Assembly (NCBI GenBank): GCA_016718565.1
Contig: JADKCZ010000001.1
Location: 558,001-622,000 of the forward strand
Reading direction: 5' to 3'
DNA: 64,000 nucleotides
DNA from: Anaeromyxobacter sp.
GTDB lineage: Bacteria; Myxococcota; Myxococcia; Myxococcales; Anaeromyxobacteraceae
In this document: positions 10,430-17,632 of the stretch, piece after piece
Layout of the letters: the number at the start of each line of letters is the position of its first letter
How positions within the stretch are numbered: the first letter of the stretch is position 1
Made by a program: the position numbers and the translations under genes
Notes under the pieces: model-generated
What the model saw: the letters and a program-made list of their open reading frames with translations, nothing else
Databases searched by the model: none
What the model was told of the DNA's origin: nothing

Positions 10430-12303
10430 GCGCCGGCCCCGCCCAGCCGGTCGTAGCGCATGGTGCGCCGCGAGGGCCGGAAGCCGGCGTCGCGGATGTG
10501 CCGCTCCACCTCCTCGGAGTCCATCGAGAAGGTGGTGCCGGCGGCCGAGACCACGTTCTCCTCGATCATCACCTGGCCGAAGTCGTCGCAGCCCATGTGC
10601 AGCGCCGCCTGCGCCACCCCGCCGCCCATGGTCACCCAGGAGGCCTGCAGGTGCGGCACGTTGTCGAGGAAGAGGCGGGCCAGCGCGTTGGTGCGCAGGT
10701 AGGCGTGGGCGCTGCCGTCGGAGGCCACCAGGCGGGTGTTGGCGCTCTGGAAGGGCCAGCAGATGAAGGCGGTGAAGCCGTGCGTCTCGTCCTGCAGGTC
10801 GCGCAGGCGCGACAGGTGGTGGACGCGGTGGCGCGGCTCCTCGCCCACCCCGAACATCAGGGTGGCGGTGGACTTGAGGCCCACCTGGTGGGCGGTCTTC
10901 ATCACCGTGAGCCACTCGTCGCTGGAGCACTTGAGCGGCGCGATGCGGCGCCGCACCTCGTCGTCCAGGATCTCGGCGCCGCCGCCGGGGATGGAGTCGA
11001 GCCCGGCGCCGACGAGCCGCCGGATGGTGGCCTCCAGCGCCAGCTCGCTGGTGCGGGCGATGTGCCAGATCTCCTCGGGGGAGAGGGCGTGCAGGGTGAT
11101 GGTGGGGTAGCTCGACTTCACCCAGCGGAACAGGTCCTCGTACCACTCGATGCCCAGGTCGGGGTGCAGCCCCCCCTGCAGCAGGAGCTCGATGCCGCCC
11201 AGCCGCAGGGTCTCCTCGATCTTCCCCGCCAGCTCCTCGCGGGTGAGCACGTAGGCGTCGGCGGCCCCGCGCGGCCGGTAGAAGGCGCAGAAGTGGCACG
11301 CGGTGGTGCACACGTTGGTGTAGTTGACGTTGCGCGAGACGATGTAGGTGACCACGCCGTCCGGGTGCAGGGCGCGGCGGCGCGCGTCGGCGGCCAGGCC
11401 CAGCTCCAGCAGCGGGGCCTGCTCGTCGAGCGCCTCGGCCTCGTCGGGGTCGAGCCGCTCGCCGGCCGCCCCCTTGGCCAGCGCGGTGTCCACCGAGACC
11501 GGGCGGCGCACCCGCTTCACCCGCACGTGGTCGTCGGCGTAGCGCACCGTGGTGGGCGGCAGGAAGCCCTTCTCGGCCGCCACCCGCAGGAAGGCCTCCA
11601 GGCCGTCCATCTCGTGCGGCCCCACGCCGTAGCGGATGCGCTGGGTGAGGTAGCGGCGGTAGCGCTCCGGGTCGCCGCCCCGCTGCGCCGCGAACTTCTG
11701 GGCCAGCTCGGTGCGGAGGCCCTGGCCGTGCTGGGCGGCGCGGGCCAGCTCCTGCACGTCCTCCGGGGTGAGCACGCCGGGGCGGGCCGCCCAGACGGCG
11801 AAGAGCATGGGCAGGCCGGAGAGCTTGTTCCACTCGCGCCCCAGGTCGAGCACCTGGCTCTTCTTCACGTCGAAGGCCCGGTCGCCGATGACCAGCGCCC
11901 CCTTGGTGCCGGTGGCCAGCGCCACGCCCTGCTCGGCCGGCAGCGGCGTGAACCGCGGGTGGACGCCCATGGCGTCGAGGACGATCTTGGCCAGCACCAC
12001 CGAGGTGCGCGAGGCGGTGTCGAGGAAGACCTCGTCCCAGATGGCGGGCGACTGGTCGCCCACCAGCAGCACCGTCTGCACCGGGCCGTCGGCGCCCACC
12101 GCCAGGCCGGGCACCACCTCGTAGTCCTTGCCGGCCAGCGCCCCCACCGGCAGCAGGGCCAGGTCCACCTCGCCGGCCTCCAGCAGCGCGGCGCAGCGCG
12201 AGGGCTCGGCCAGCACCAGCTCGATGCGGTCGGAGCGCTCCAGCCCGGCGGTGAGGGGCCAGGCGTTCAGGAAGGAGACGGCGGCGGCCTTGAGCTTCGG
12301 CAT
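10426..12303 (-). CDS. Fused chorismate dehydratase MqnA and radical SAM cyclic dehypoxanthine futalosine synthase MqnC
   Basis: One 625-residue frame holds two enzymes. Residues 1-258 are MqnA (SFLNAWPLTAG, LALLPVGAL, LVIGDRAF), which dehydrates chorismate. After a linker of some 15 residues, 271-625 are MqnC, with the radical-SAM cluster Cys332, Cys336, Cys339 in VCTTACHFCAF. The MqnC part also has the end signature FICWPFQSANTRL. MqnC cyclises dehypoxanthine futalosine. There is no stop or start codon pair at the junction, and normal residues of both families continue right up to the linker. ATG 12303 has the ribosome site TAGAGG and follows mqnE by 8 bases. The two steps are not consecutive: MqnE, MqnX and MqnB act between them. 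Confidence 0.92.
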   Translation of the reverse strand: MPKLKAAAVSFLNAWPLTAGLERSDRIELVLAEPSRCAALLEAGEVDLALLPVGALAGKDYEVVPGLAVGADGPVQTVLLVGDQSPAIWDEVFLDTASRTSVVLAKIVLDAMGVHPRFTPLPAEQGVALATGTKGALVIGDRAFDVKKSQVLDLGREWNKLSGLPMLFAVWAARPGVLTPEDVQELARAAQHGQGLRTELAQKFAAQRGGDPERYRRYLTQRIRYGVGPHEMDGLEAFLRVAAEKGFLPPTTVRYADDHVRVKRVRRPVSVDTALAKGAAGERLDPDEAEALDEQAPLLELGLAADARRRALHPDGVVTYIVSRNVNYTNVCTTACHFCAFYRPRGAADAYVLTREELAGKIEETLRLGGIELLLQGGLHPDLGIEWYEDLFRWVKSSYPTITLHALSPEEIWHIARTSELALEATIRRLVGAGLDSIPGGGAEILDDEVRRRIAPLKCSSDEWLTVMKTAHQVGLKSTATLMFGVGEEPRHRVHHLSRLRDLQDETHGFTAFICWPFQSANTRLVASDGSAHAYLRTNALARLFLDNVPHLQASWVTMGGGVAQAALHMGCDDFGQVMIEENVVSAAGTTFSMDSEEVERHIRDAGFRPSRRTMRYDRLGGAGA

Positions 12304-12311
12304 GGGGACCT

Positions 12312-13487
12312 CTAGGCGACCACCGAGAGATGCGGCGGCGGCGGGGCGGCCGGCGGGAGCGGCTGCTGGTGCACCTTCAGCACGTGGTAGTTGGAGTCGC
12401 GCTCGGCCGGCACCCGCCCGGCGGCGCGGATCAGCTCGTGCAGCGTCCGCTCCGAGAGCGCCTGCGGCACGGTGGAGCCGGCCATGTGGTAGATGCGCTC
12501 CTCCAGGACGGTGCCGTCCAGGTCGTCGACGCCGAAGGCCAGCGCCACCTGCGCCAGCCGCTCGCCCAGGCTCACCCAGTAGGCCTTCACGTGGTCGAAG
12601 TTGTCGAGGTACAGGCGCGCCACCGCCAGGGTGCGCAGGGCGTCGTACCCGGTGGGCTTGGGGTAGGCCTTCCCGATCATGTTGTGCTCGGGGTGGAAGG
12701 CCAGCGGGATGAAGACCTGGAAGCCGCCGGTCTCGTCCTGCAGCTCCCGCAGCCGGCGCATGTGGTCGACCCGCTCGTCGAGCCGCTCGATGTGGCCGTA
12801 GAGCATGGTGGCGTTGGACTTGAGCCCCAGGCCGTGGGCGGTGCGGTGGATCTCCAGCCACTGCTCGGCGGTGGCCTTGTCGTCGCAGATCTTGCGGCGC
12901 ACCCGCGGGGCGAAGATCTCGGCGCCGCCGCCGGGGATGGTGCCCAGGCCGGCGGCCTTCAGCTCGGAGAGCACCTCGGCGTAGCTCTTGCCGAACTTCT
13001 CCGCCCAGTAGTGGTACTCGATGGCGGTGAAGGCCTTGATGGTCAGCTCGGGCCAGGCGGCGTGGATGCGGCCCAGGAGCGAGGTGTAGTAGTCCCACGG
13101 CAGGGTGGGGTGCAGGCCGGCCACGATGTGCACCTCGGTGATGCCGAGGGGGCGCTTGGAGAGCACCTTCTCCACCGCCTCGTCGAGGGACATGGTGTAG
13201 CCCTCGGAGGCCTGCTGGTCGTCCTGGCGGGCGAACGAGCAGAACTTGCAGGTGGCCACGCACACGTTGGTGGGGTTCAAGTGGACGTTGCGGTTGTAGA
13301 AGGCCAGCTGCCCGTGGCGCGCCTCGCGCACGTGGTTGGCCAGCGCCCCCAGCGCCGCCAGGTCGGTGGACTCGAAGAGCGTGAGGCCGTCCTCGTCGGT
13401 GAGGCGGACGCCGCCCAGCACCTTGTCGCGGATGGGGCCGAGGCCGTCGCGCTCCAGGGCGCGGTGGGCCAAGAGGGAGAGGGGCAT
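12312..13487 (-). CDS. mqnE: Aminofutalosine synthase MqnE (radical SAM)
   Basis: Joins 3-[(1-carboxyvinyl)oxy]benzoate, the product of MqnA, with SAM to give aminodeoxyfutalosine. 391 residues; the Cx3Cx2C cluster is Cys76, Cys80, Cys83 in NVCVATCKFCSF. Downstream motifs HIVAGLHPTLPWDYY, IPGGGAEIFAPRVRRKIC and FQVFIPLAFHPEHN match MqnE. It resembles the MqnC half of the next gene, as expected for paralogous enzymes. The start is ATG 13487, 4 bases after the ubiX-like gene. The last 15 residues are proline-rich and probably disordered. Confidence 0.94.
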   Translation of the reverse strand: MPLSLLAHRALERDGLGPIRDKVLGGVRLTDEDGLTLFESTDLAALGALANHVREARHGQLAFYNRNVHLNPTNVCVATCKFCSFARQDDQQASEGYTMSLDEAVEKVLSKRPLGITEVHIVAGLHPTLPWDYYTSLLGRIHAAWPELTIKAFTAIEYHYWAEKFGKSYAEVLSELKAAGLGTIPGGGAEIFAPRVRRKICDDKATAEQWLEIHRTAHGLGLKSNATMLYGHIERLDERVDHMRRLRELQDETGGFQVFIPLAFHPEHNMIGKAYPKPTGYDALRTLAVARLYLDNFDHVKAYWVSLGERLAQVALAFGVDDLDGTVLEERIYHMAGSTVPQALSERTLHELIRAAGRVPAERDSNYHVLKVHQQPLPPAAPPPPHLSVVA

Positions 13488-13491
13488 GGGC

Positions 13492-14082
13492 TTACGGGTC
13501 CTCCACCGGCTCGGGCGCGCGGGGCACCAGGCCGGTCCAGCGCTTCATGAGGTCGTTCGGCAGCCCGACCCGGTCGAGCACCCGGGCCACCACCGTGCCC
13601 ACCAGCTCGTCGATGGTGCGCGGCCCCGAGTAGAAGGACGGCGAGGCCGGCATGACGAAGGCGCCGGCCTCGATGACCTGGGTCATGGCGCGGGCGTGCA
13701 CCAGCGAGATGGGCGTCTCGCGCAGCACCAGCACCAGCCGGCGCCGCTCCTTGAGCATGACGTCGGCGGCGCGGCCCACCAGGTCCACCGAGAGGCCGTA
13801 GGCGATGCGCGACAGCGCGCCGGCCGAGCAGGGGATGACCACCATGGCGTCGTACTGCGAGGAGCCGGAGGCGAAGGGGGCGGTGAAGTCCTGGTTGCTC
13901 CAGGTCGTGAAGGGGTAGCGGGGGGCCCCGCCGATCTCCTGCGCCCAGACCTGCTTGCCGGTGGTGGTGAAGACCAGGTCGGTCGAGACGCCGTGGGCCG
14001 GGCCGTGCTCGGCCAGGAAGTCGAGCAGCTTCTTGGCGTAGGGGGCGCCCGAGGCGCCGCTGACCGCCACCACCAGCTTCAC
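13492..14082 (-). CDS. mqnM: UbiX-like flavin prenyltransferase (MqnM)
   Basis: Makes prenylated FMN, the cofactor of UbiD-type decarboxylases. 196 residues with the UbiX opening VVAVSGASGAPYAKKLLDFL, the CSAGALSRIAYG loop, the LVLVLRETPIS strand and the MPASPSFYSGP segment. Start GTG 14082 overlaps the ubiE stop by GTGA. The partner decarboxylase is two genes upstream, so the two are almost certainly made together. The generic name ubiX would also be correct; mqnM is chosen from the operon context. Confidence 0.92.
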   Translation of the reverse strand: MKLVVAVSGASGAPYAKKLLDFLAEHGPAHGVSTDLVFTTTGKQVWAQEIGGAPRYPFTTWSNQDFTAPFASGSSQYDAMVVIPCSAGALSRIAYGLSVDLVGRAADVMLKERRRLVLVLRETPISLVHARAMTQVIEAGAFVMPASPSFYSGPRTIDELVGTVVARVLDRVGLPNDLMKRWTGLVPRAPEPVEDP

Positions 14083-14837
14083 GCGCGCACCGCGGTGACC
14101 AGCCCGCAGACGCCGGGGAAGAGGGTCTGGCCGCGCACGTCCGCGAAGCCGGCGCGGCGCGCCGCCGCCTCGAACTCGGGGCGGGAGGCGAAGCGCTCCA
14201 TCGACTCGACCAGGTAGCGGTAGGCCTCGGGGTCGGGGGAGAGCACCCGCCCCAGCACCGGCAGCGCCAGCCGGTTGTAGAGGCCGTGCACCAGCCGCGG
14301 GCCCGCCGACTCCGGGCGGAAGAACTCCAGCACGCCGAGCCGGCCGCCCGGCTTGAGCACCCGGGCCAGCTCGGCCAGGCCCACCTCGTAGCGCTCCAGG
14401 TTGCGCATGCCGAAGGTGACGGTGGCCAGGTCGAAGCGGGCGGCGTGGAAGGGCAGGGCCAGAGCGTCGGCCTGGCTGGCCGGCAGGCCGGTCTTCTCGA
14501 CGCCGCGGCGGAGCATCTGGAAGGAGAAGTCGGCGCCCACCACCGAGAGCCCGGGGGTGCCCCGCCGGGCCAGGTCGGCCACGTCCATGGTGCCGGCGCA
14601 CAGGTCGAGCAGCGCCTCGCCGGCGCGCGGGGCCAGGCTGGCGAGCAGGCGGCGGCGCCAGGCCTGGTCCACCTTCAGCGTCATGACCCGGTTGAGCAGG
14701 TCGTAGCGGGGCGCGATGCGGTCGAACATGGCCCGCACCGCGGCGCCGCGCGTGCCGTGGCCCTCGCCGGGCAGTGGCACCGCGCCGGCCTTGGCGGCCG
14801 CGGGGCCCGGCCCGGCGCCGGGGCTGGGGCCGCTCAC
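14079..14837 (-). CDS. ubiE: Demethylmenaquinone methyltransferase (UbiE/MenG)
   Basis: SAM-dependent C-methylation, the last step of menaquinone synthesis. 252 residues from GTG 14837, which overlaps the ubiD stop by GTGA. The family pattern is AMFDRIAPRYDLLNRVMTL (about residue 38), then SAM motif LLDLCAGTMDVA, DALALPF and TFGMRNL. The first 35 residues are Ala/Gly/Pro-rich and may be dispensable; the start is chosen for the coupled junction. Its position inside the mqn operon indicates menaquinone rather than ubiquinone as the product. Confidence 0.93.
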   Translation of the reverse strand: MSGPSPGAGPGPAAAKAGAVPLPGEGHGTRGAAVRAMFDRIAPRYDLLNRVMTLKVDQAWRRRLLASLAPRAGEALLDLCAGTMDVADLARRGTPGLSVVGADFSFQMLRRGVEKTGLPASQADALALPFHAARFDLATVTFGMRNLERYEVGLAELARVLKPGGRLGVLEFFRPESAGPRLVHGLYNRLALPVLGRVLSPDPEAYRYLVESMERFASRPEFEAAARRAGFADVRGQTLFPGVCGLVTAVRA

Positions 14838-16360
14838 TGGAGGATCCCGCCCTTCCTGGGCTTCCAGGAGGCGGCCGGCGGCGCGGCCAGCCTCGGGCGC
14901 GTGAGCGGCGCCGCGCCCGGCACCAGCCGGTCGTAGAGCGCGTCGATGCGGGCCACCACCTCGGGCGGGTGGACGCACACCTCCGGCCACTCGCGCCCGC
15001 CCTCCTCGACCCACTTGCGGGTGGCGTCCACGCCCAGCTTGCCGCCGAAGGCGAAGTGGACCGCGGCGTGGTCGAGCACGTCGACCGGGCCGTCGGCGAT
15101 GACCAGGTCGCGCTTCACGTCCACGTTGGCGAAGGCCCGCCAGGCGGCCTGGCTGACGTCCTGCACGTCGACGTCCTCGTCGAAGACCACCAGGGTCTTG
15201 GTCTGGGCCATCTGGCCCGAGCCCCACAGGCCGTGGATGACCTTCTTGCCCTGGCCCGGGTGCTCCTTCTTGATGGAGACCAGGCAGAGGTTGTGGAAGA
15301 CGCCCTCCACCGGCATGCAATAGTCGACGATCTCCGGCGCGATGAGCTGGATGAGCGGCAGGAAGAGCCGCTCGGTGGCCTTGCCGAGCCACTGGTCCTC
15401 CACCGGGGGCGGCCCCACCACGGTGGCCGGGTAGACCGCGTCCCTGCGGTGGGTGATGGCCACCACGTCGAGCGCCGGGTAGTCGTCGGCCAGCGAGTAG
15501 AAGCCGGTGTGGTCGCCGAAGGGGCCCTCGCGCACCAGCGGCGCCGAGGTGTCCACGAACCCCTCGATGACGATGTCGGCGTCGGCCGGGACCTCGAGGC
15601 CGGTGGCCACGCCCTTGACCATGCGGACCCCCTCGCCGCGCAGCCAGCCGGCGAAGAGGTACTCGTCGATGTTGGGCGGCAGCGGGGCGGAGGCGCAGTA
15701 GGTGAGGGCGGGATCGCCGCCCAGCGCGATGGCCACCGGCATCCGCTCGCCGCGCTTCTGGTACTCGCGGTAGTGGGCGGTGGCGGTCTTGTGCAGCTGC
15801 CAGTGCATGGCCAGCCGGTGCGGGCCCATCACCTGCAGCCGGTACATGCCGACGTTGCGCAGGCCGGTCTCCGGATCGCGGGTGATGACCTGCGGCAGGG
15901 TGATGAAGGGGCCGCCGTCGTGCGGCCAGGTGGTGAGCACCGGCAGGATGGAGAGGTCGGCCTGCGCCCCGGTCAGCACCACCTCCTGGCAGGCGCCCGA
16001 GGAGACCAGCTTGGGCCCCATGGTGGCGAGCTTGCCCAGGGTGGGCAGGAGCTTCAGCTTGTCCCAGAGGGTCTTGGGGGGCGCGGTCTTGAGGAGGCCG
16101 CGCAGCGCGTCGGCGTGCTCCTGGAAGTCGTCGCAGGAGAGCGCCCAGCTGGTGCGCCGGCGGGTCCCGAAGAGGTTCATGGCCACCGGGAACCTGCCGG
16201 AGGAGGGGCGCTCGAAGAGCAGCACCGGCCCGCCCTGCTTGGCGGCGCGGTCGGCCAGCGCCGCCATGTCGAGCCGGAGGTCGACGGGGTCCTGGAAGCG
16301 GGTCAGTTCCCCGGCTCGCTCGGCGCGATCGAGGAACTCGGTGAGCGAGCGGTAGGCCAT
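14834..16360 (-). CDS. mqnL: UbiD-family decarboxylase of menaquinone synthesis (MqnL-like)
   Basis: Prenyl-FMN-dependent decarboxylase expected to remove the 6-carboxyl of the prenylated naphthoate. 508 residues, the usual UbiD length. MYRLQVMGPHRLAMHW, the VREGPFGDHTGFY segment that carries the catalytic glutamate region, and NLCLVSIKKEHPGQGKK are typical. First gene of the menaquinone operon. The ATG at 16360 has no ribosome site in front of it, and the best promoter (16371-16399) would start the RNA only a few bases upstream. The message may therefore be leaderless. An in-frame upstream extension exists but is not UbiD-like. Confidence 0.92.
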   Translation of the reverse strand: MAYRSLTEFLDRAERAGELTRFQDPVDLRLDMAALADRAAKQGGPVLLFERPSSGRFPVAMNLFGTRRRTSWALSCDDFQEHADALRGLLKTAPPKTLWDKLKLLPTLGKLATMGPKLVSSGACQEVVLTGAQADLSILPVLTTWPHDGGPFITLPQVITRDPETGLRNVGMYRLQVMGPHRLAMHWQLHKTATAHYREYQKRGERMPVAIALGGDPALTYCASAPLPPNIDEYLFAGWLRGEGVRMVKGVATGLEVPADADIVIEGFVDTSAPLVREGPFGDHTGFYSLADDYPALDVVAITHRRDAVYPATVVGPPPVEDQWLGKATERLFLPLIQLIAPEIVDYCMPVEGVFHNLCLVSIKKEHPGQGKKVIHGLWGSGQMAQTKTLVVFDEDVDVQDVSQAAWRAFANVDVKRDLVIADGPVDVLDHAAVHFAFGGKLGVDATRKWVEEGGREWPEVCVHPPEVVARIDALYDRLVPGAAPLTRPRLAAPPAASWKPRKGGILQ

Positions 16361-16370
16361 GGCGCGCGGA

Positions 16371-16399
16371 TCTCTACCCCGGCGCGGCGAGCCTTTCAA
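16371..16399 (-). promoter_or_regulatory. Candidate sigma-70 promoter of the menaquinone operon
   Basis: On the minus strand TTGAAA (16399-16394) is followed after exactly 17 bases by TAGAGA (16376-16371). The -35 box matches five of six consensus bases and the -10 box three. The start of transcription would fall about 3-4 bases before the ubiD ATG. The -35 box is built into the palindrome at 16395-16410, so a bound protein would block it. Confidence 0.5.
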
Positions 16400-16410
16400 C
16401 GTTCGTTGAA
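16395..16410. promoter_or_regulatory. Palindromic operator candidate, copy 1 (TTCAA-N6-TTGAA)
   Basis: TTCAACGTTCGTTGAA is a 16-base inverted repeat with 7-base arms (TTCAACG/CGTTGAA) and a two-base centre. It lies between divergent genes, overlapping the -35 box of the menaquinone operon. It is AT-rich in an otherwise GC-rich region. The same outer arms and spacing occur at 31071-31086 in front of the polyprenyl synthase gene. Size and symmetry fit a MarR- or TetR-type dimer. Confidence 0.6.
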
Positions 16411-16486
16411 GGGAAGGGCGGGGCCGCGGGCCCGGGCGTCTATGGGCCCCCGCCCTGGCCCGGGATCGTGTATCTCTCCTCGACCC

Positions 16487-16765
16487 ATGCCCCCTCGCCT
16501 CGACCGCGCCCGCGCCCTGCTCCTGGCCGCCCTGCGCGAGGTGGAGGCCGAGCAGGCCAACCCCGGCTGCGCCCTCTGCCGGACCCAGCTGGACGCCTGC
16601 CACGACACCCTGGCGGGCTACCTGGCCGCGGTGGAGGCGGGCGTGCTGCCGCCCAGGAAGGAGCGGCCGGAGGGGCTGGGCAAGCTGGTGGTGGACGCCT
16701 GGCCCTTCGACGCGCCGGTGGCCAGCGCGGTGCTGGCCGCGGAGCGCGCCTTCCGGAACGCCTGA
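16487..16765 (+). CDS. Small cysteine-containing protein of unknown function
   Basis: 92 residues from ATG 16487, divergent from the menaquinone operon. It is mostly helical. A short cysteine cluster, CALCRTQLDAC (about residues 24-34), could hold a metal or a disulfide. The C-terminal half (GKLVVDAWPFDAPVASAVLAAE) is amphipathic. The stop and the next start share bases (TGATG), so it is translationally coupled to the membrane protein that follows. I do not recognise a family. Confidence 0.65.
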   Translation: MPPRLDRARALLLAALREVEAEQANPGCALCRTQLDACHDTLAGYLAAVEAGVLPPRKERPEGLGKLVVDAWPFDAPVASAVLAAERAFRNA

Positions 16766-17553
16766 TGGACCCGGCCGCCCTTCCGCCGCGCCCGCCGGCG
16801 CGCCTCACCTCGCCGCGCGGGGGGCGGGTGCGCCGCCTGGCCGCGCGGGTGGCGCGGGCCGGGTGGGGCGGGGGGCCAGCCGAGCCCTGGCTGGCCGACC
16901 ACCCCTGGCGGCGCGAGGGGGCGCTCGACGAGTCGGGGCGCGAGGCGCGACAGGCGCTCCTGGGCGGCGGCCTGCTGGTCGGGGTGGGCTCGGCGGTGGG
17001 GGCGGCCATCCTGCCGGGTGCGCCCGGCGGCCTGGCGCTGCTGCCGGCGCTGGTGGTGGGCGTCTTCCTGGCCGTCGGCTTCTGGCTCCTGTGGCGCGGC
17101 GTGCGGGCCGTGCTGCGCCGCGCCCGCCACGGCGTGGCCGAGCTCCGCTTCGCGCGGCTCCCCTTCTTCCTGGGCGAGCCGCTCGAGGTGACGCTGGTGC
17201 GCGACGGGGCCACGGCGCGGCTGGAGGGGCTCACGGCCCGGCTCACCTGCCTGGAGGAGCGGTGGGGCGAGCCGGTGGGGCGGCCGCACGATCCCGCCGG
17301 CCCGCCCGGCGGGCGGCGCCTGGAGCGGGTGGAGCGGTGGAGCGCCACCCGGGCGGTGGCGGGCGGCGGCGGGGCGCGGCTGCCCATCCGCTTCGACCTG
17401 CCCGCGCCGGGGCCGGGGGTCCTCGGCACGGCGCTGTCGGAGGTGCTGCCGCGCTACTGGGAGCTGGAGCTGTGGGCCGACCTGCCCGGGCCCGACTTCC
17501 ACGCGGTGTTCCTGGTGCCGGTGTACCAGCGGCCGGGGCCCGCAGGGCCCTGA
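16765..17553 (+). CDS. Membrane protein of unknown function
   Basis: 262 residues from ATG 16765, overlapping the previous stop. After a basic, Arg/Pro-rich first 50 residues there are two adjacent hydrophobic segments (about residues 72-90 and 92-112: LLGGGLLVGVGSAVGAAIL and LALLPALVVGVFLAVGFWLL). A soluble C-terminal domain rich in beta strands follows, with the recurring idea of an immunity- or stress-type membrane protein. No catalytic motif is visible. It probably works together with the small cysteine protein with which it is coupled. Confidence 0.65.
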   Translation: MDPAALPPRPPARLTSPRGGRVRRLAARVARAGWGGGPAEPWLADHPWRREGALDESGREARQALLGGGLLVGVGSAVGAAILPGAPGGLALLPALVVGVFLAVGFWLLWRGVRAVLRRARHGVAELRFARLPFFLGEPLEVTLVRDGATARLEGLTARLTCLEERWGEPVGRPHDPAGPPGGRRLERVERWSATRAVAGGGGARLPIRFDLPAPGPGVLGTALSEVLPRYWELELWADLPGPDFHAVFLVPVYQRPGPAGP

Positions 17554-17632
17554 CCGGCCGGGCGGCCGGCCGTCGAGCCGGGGCCCTCGCGGCGGGCGCC
17601 GGCGCAGGCGGCCCGGCGGCCAGGCCGGTCGG

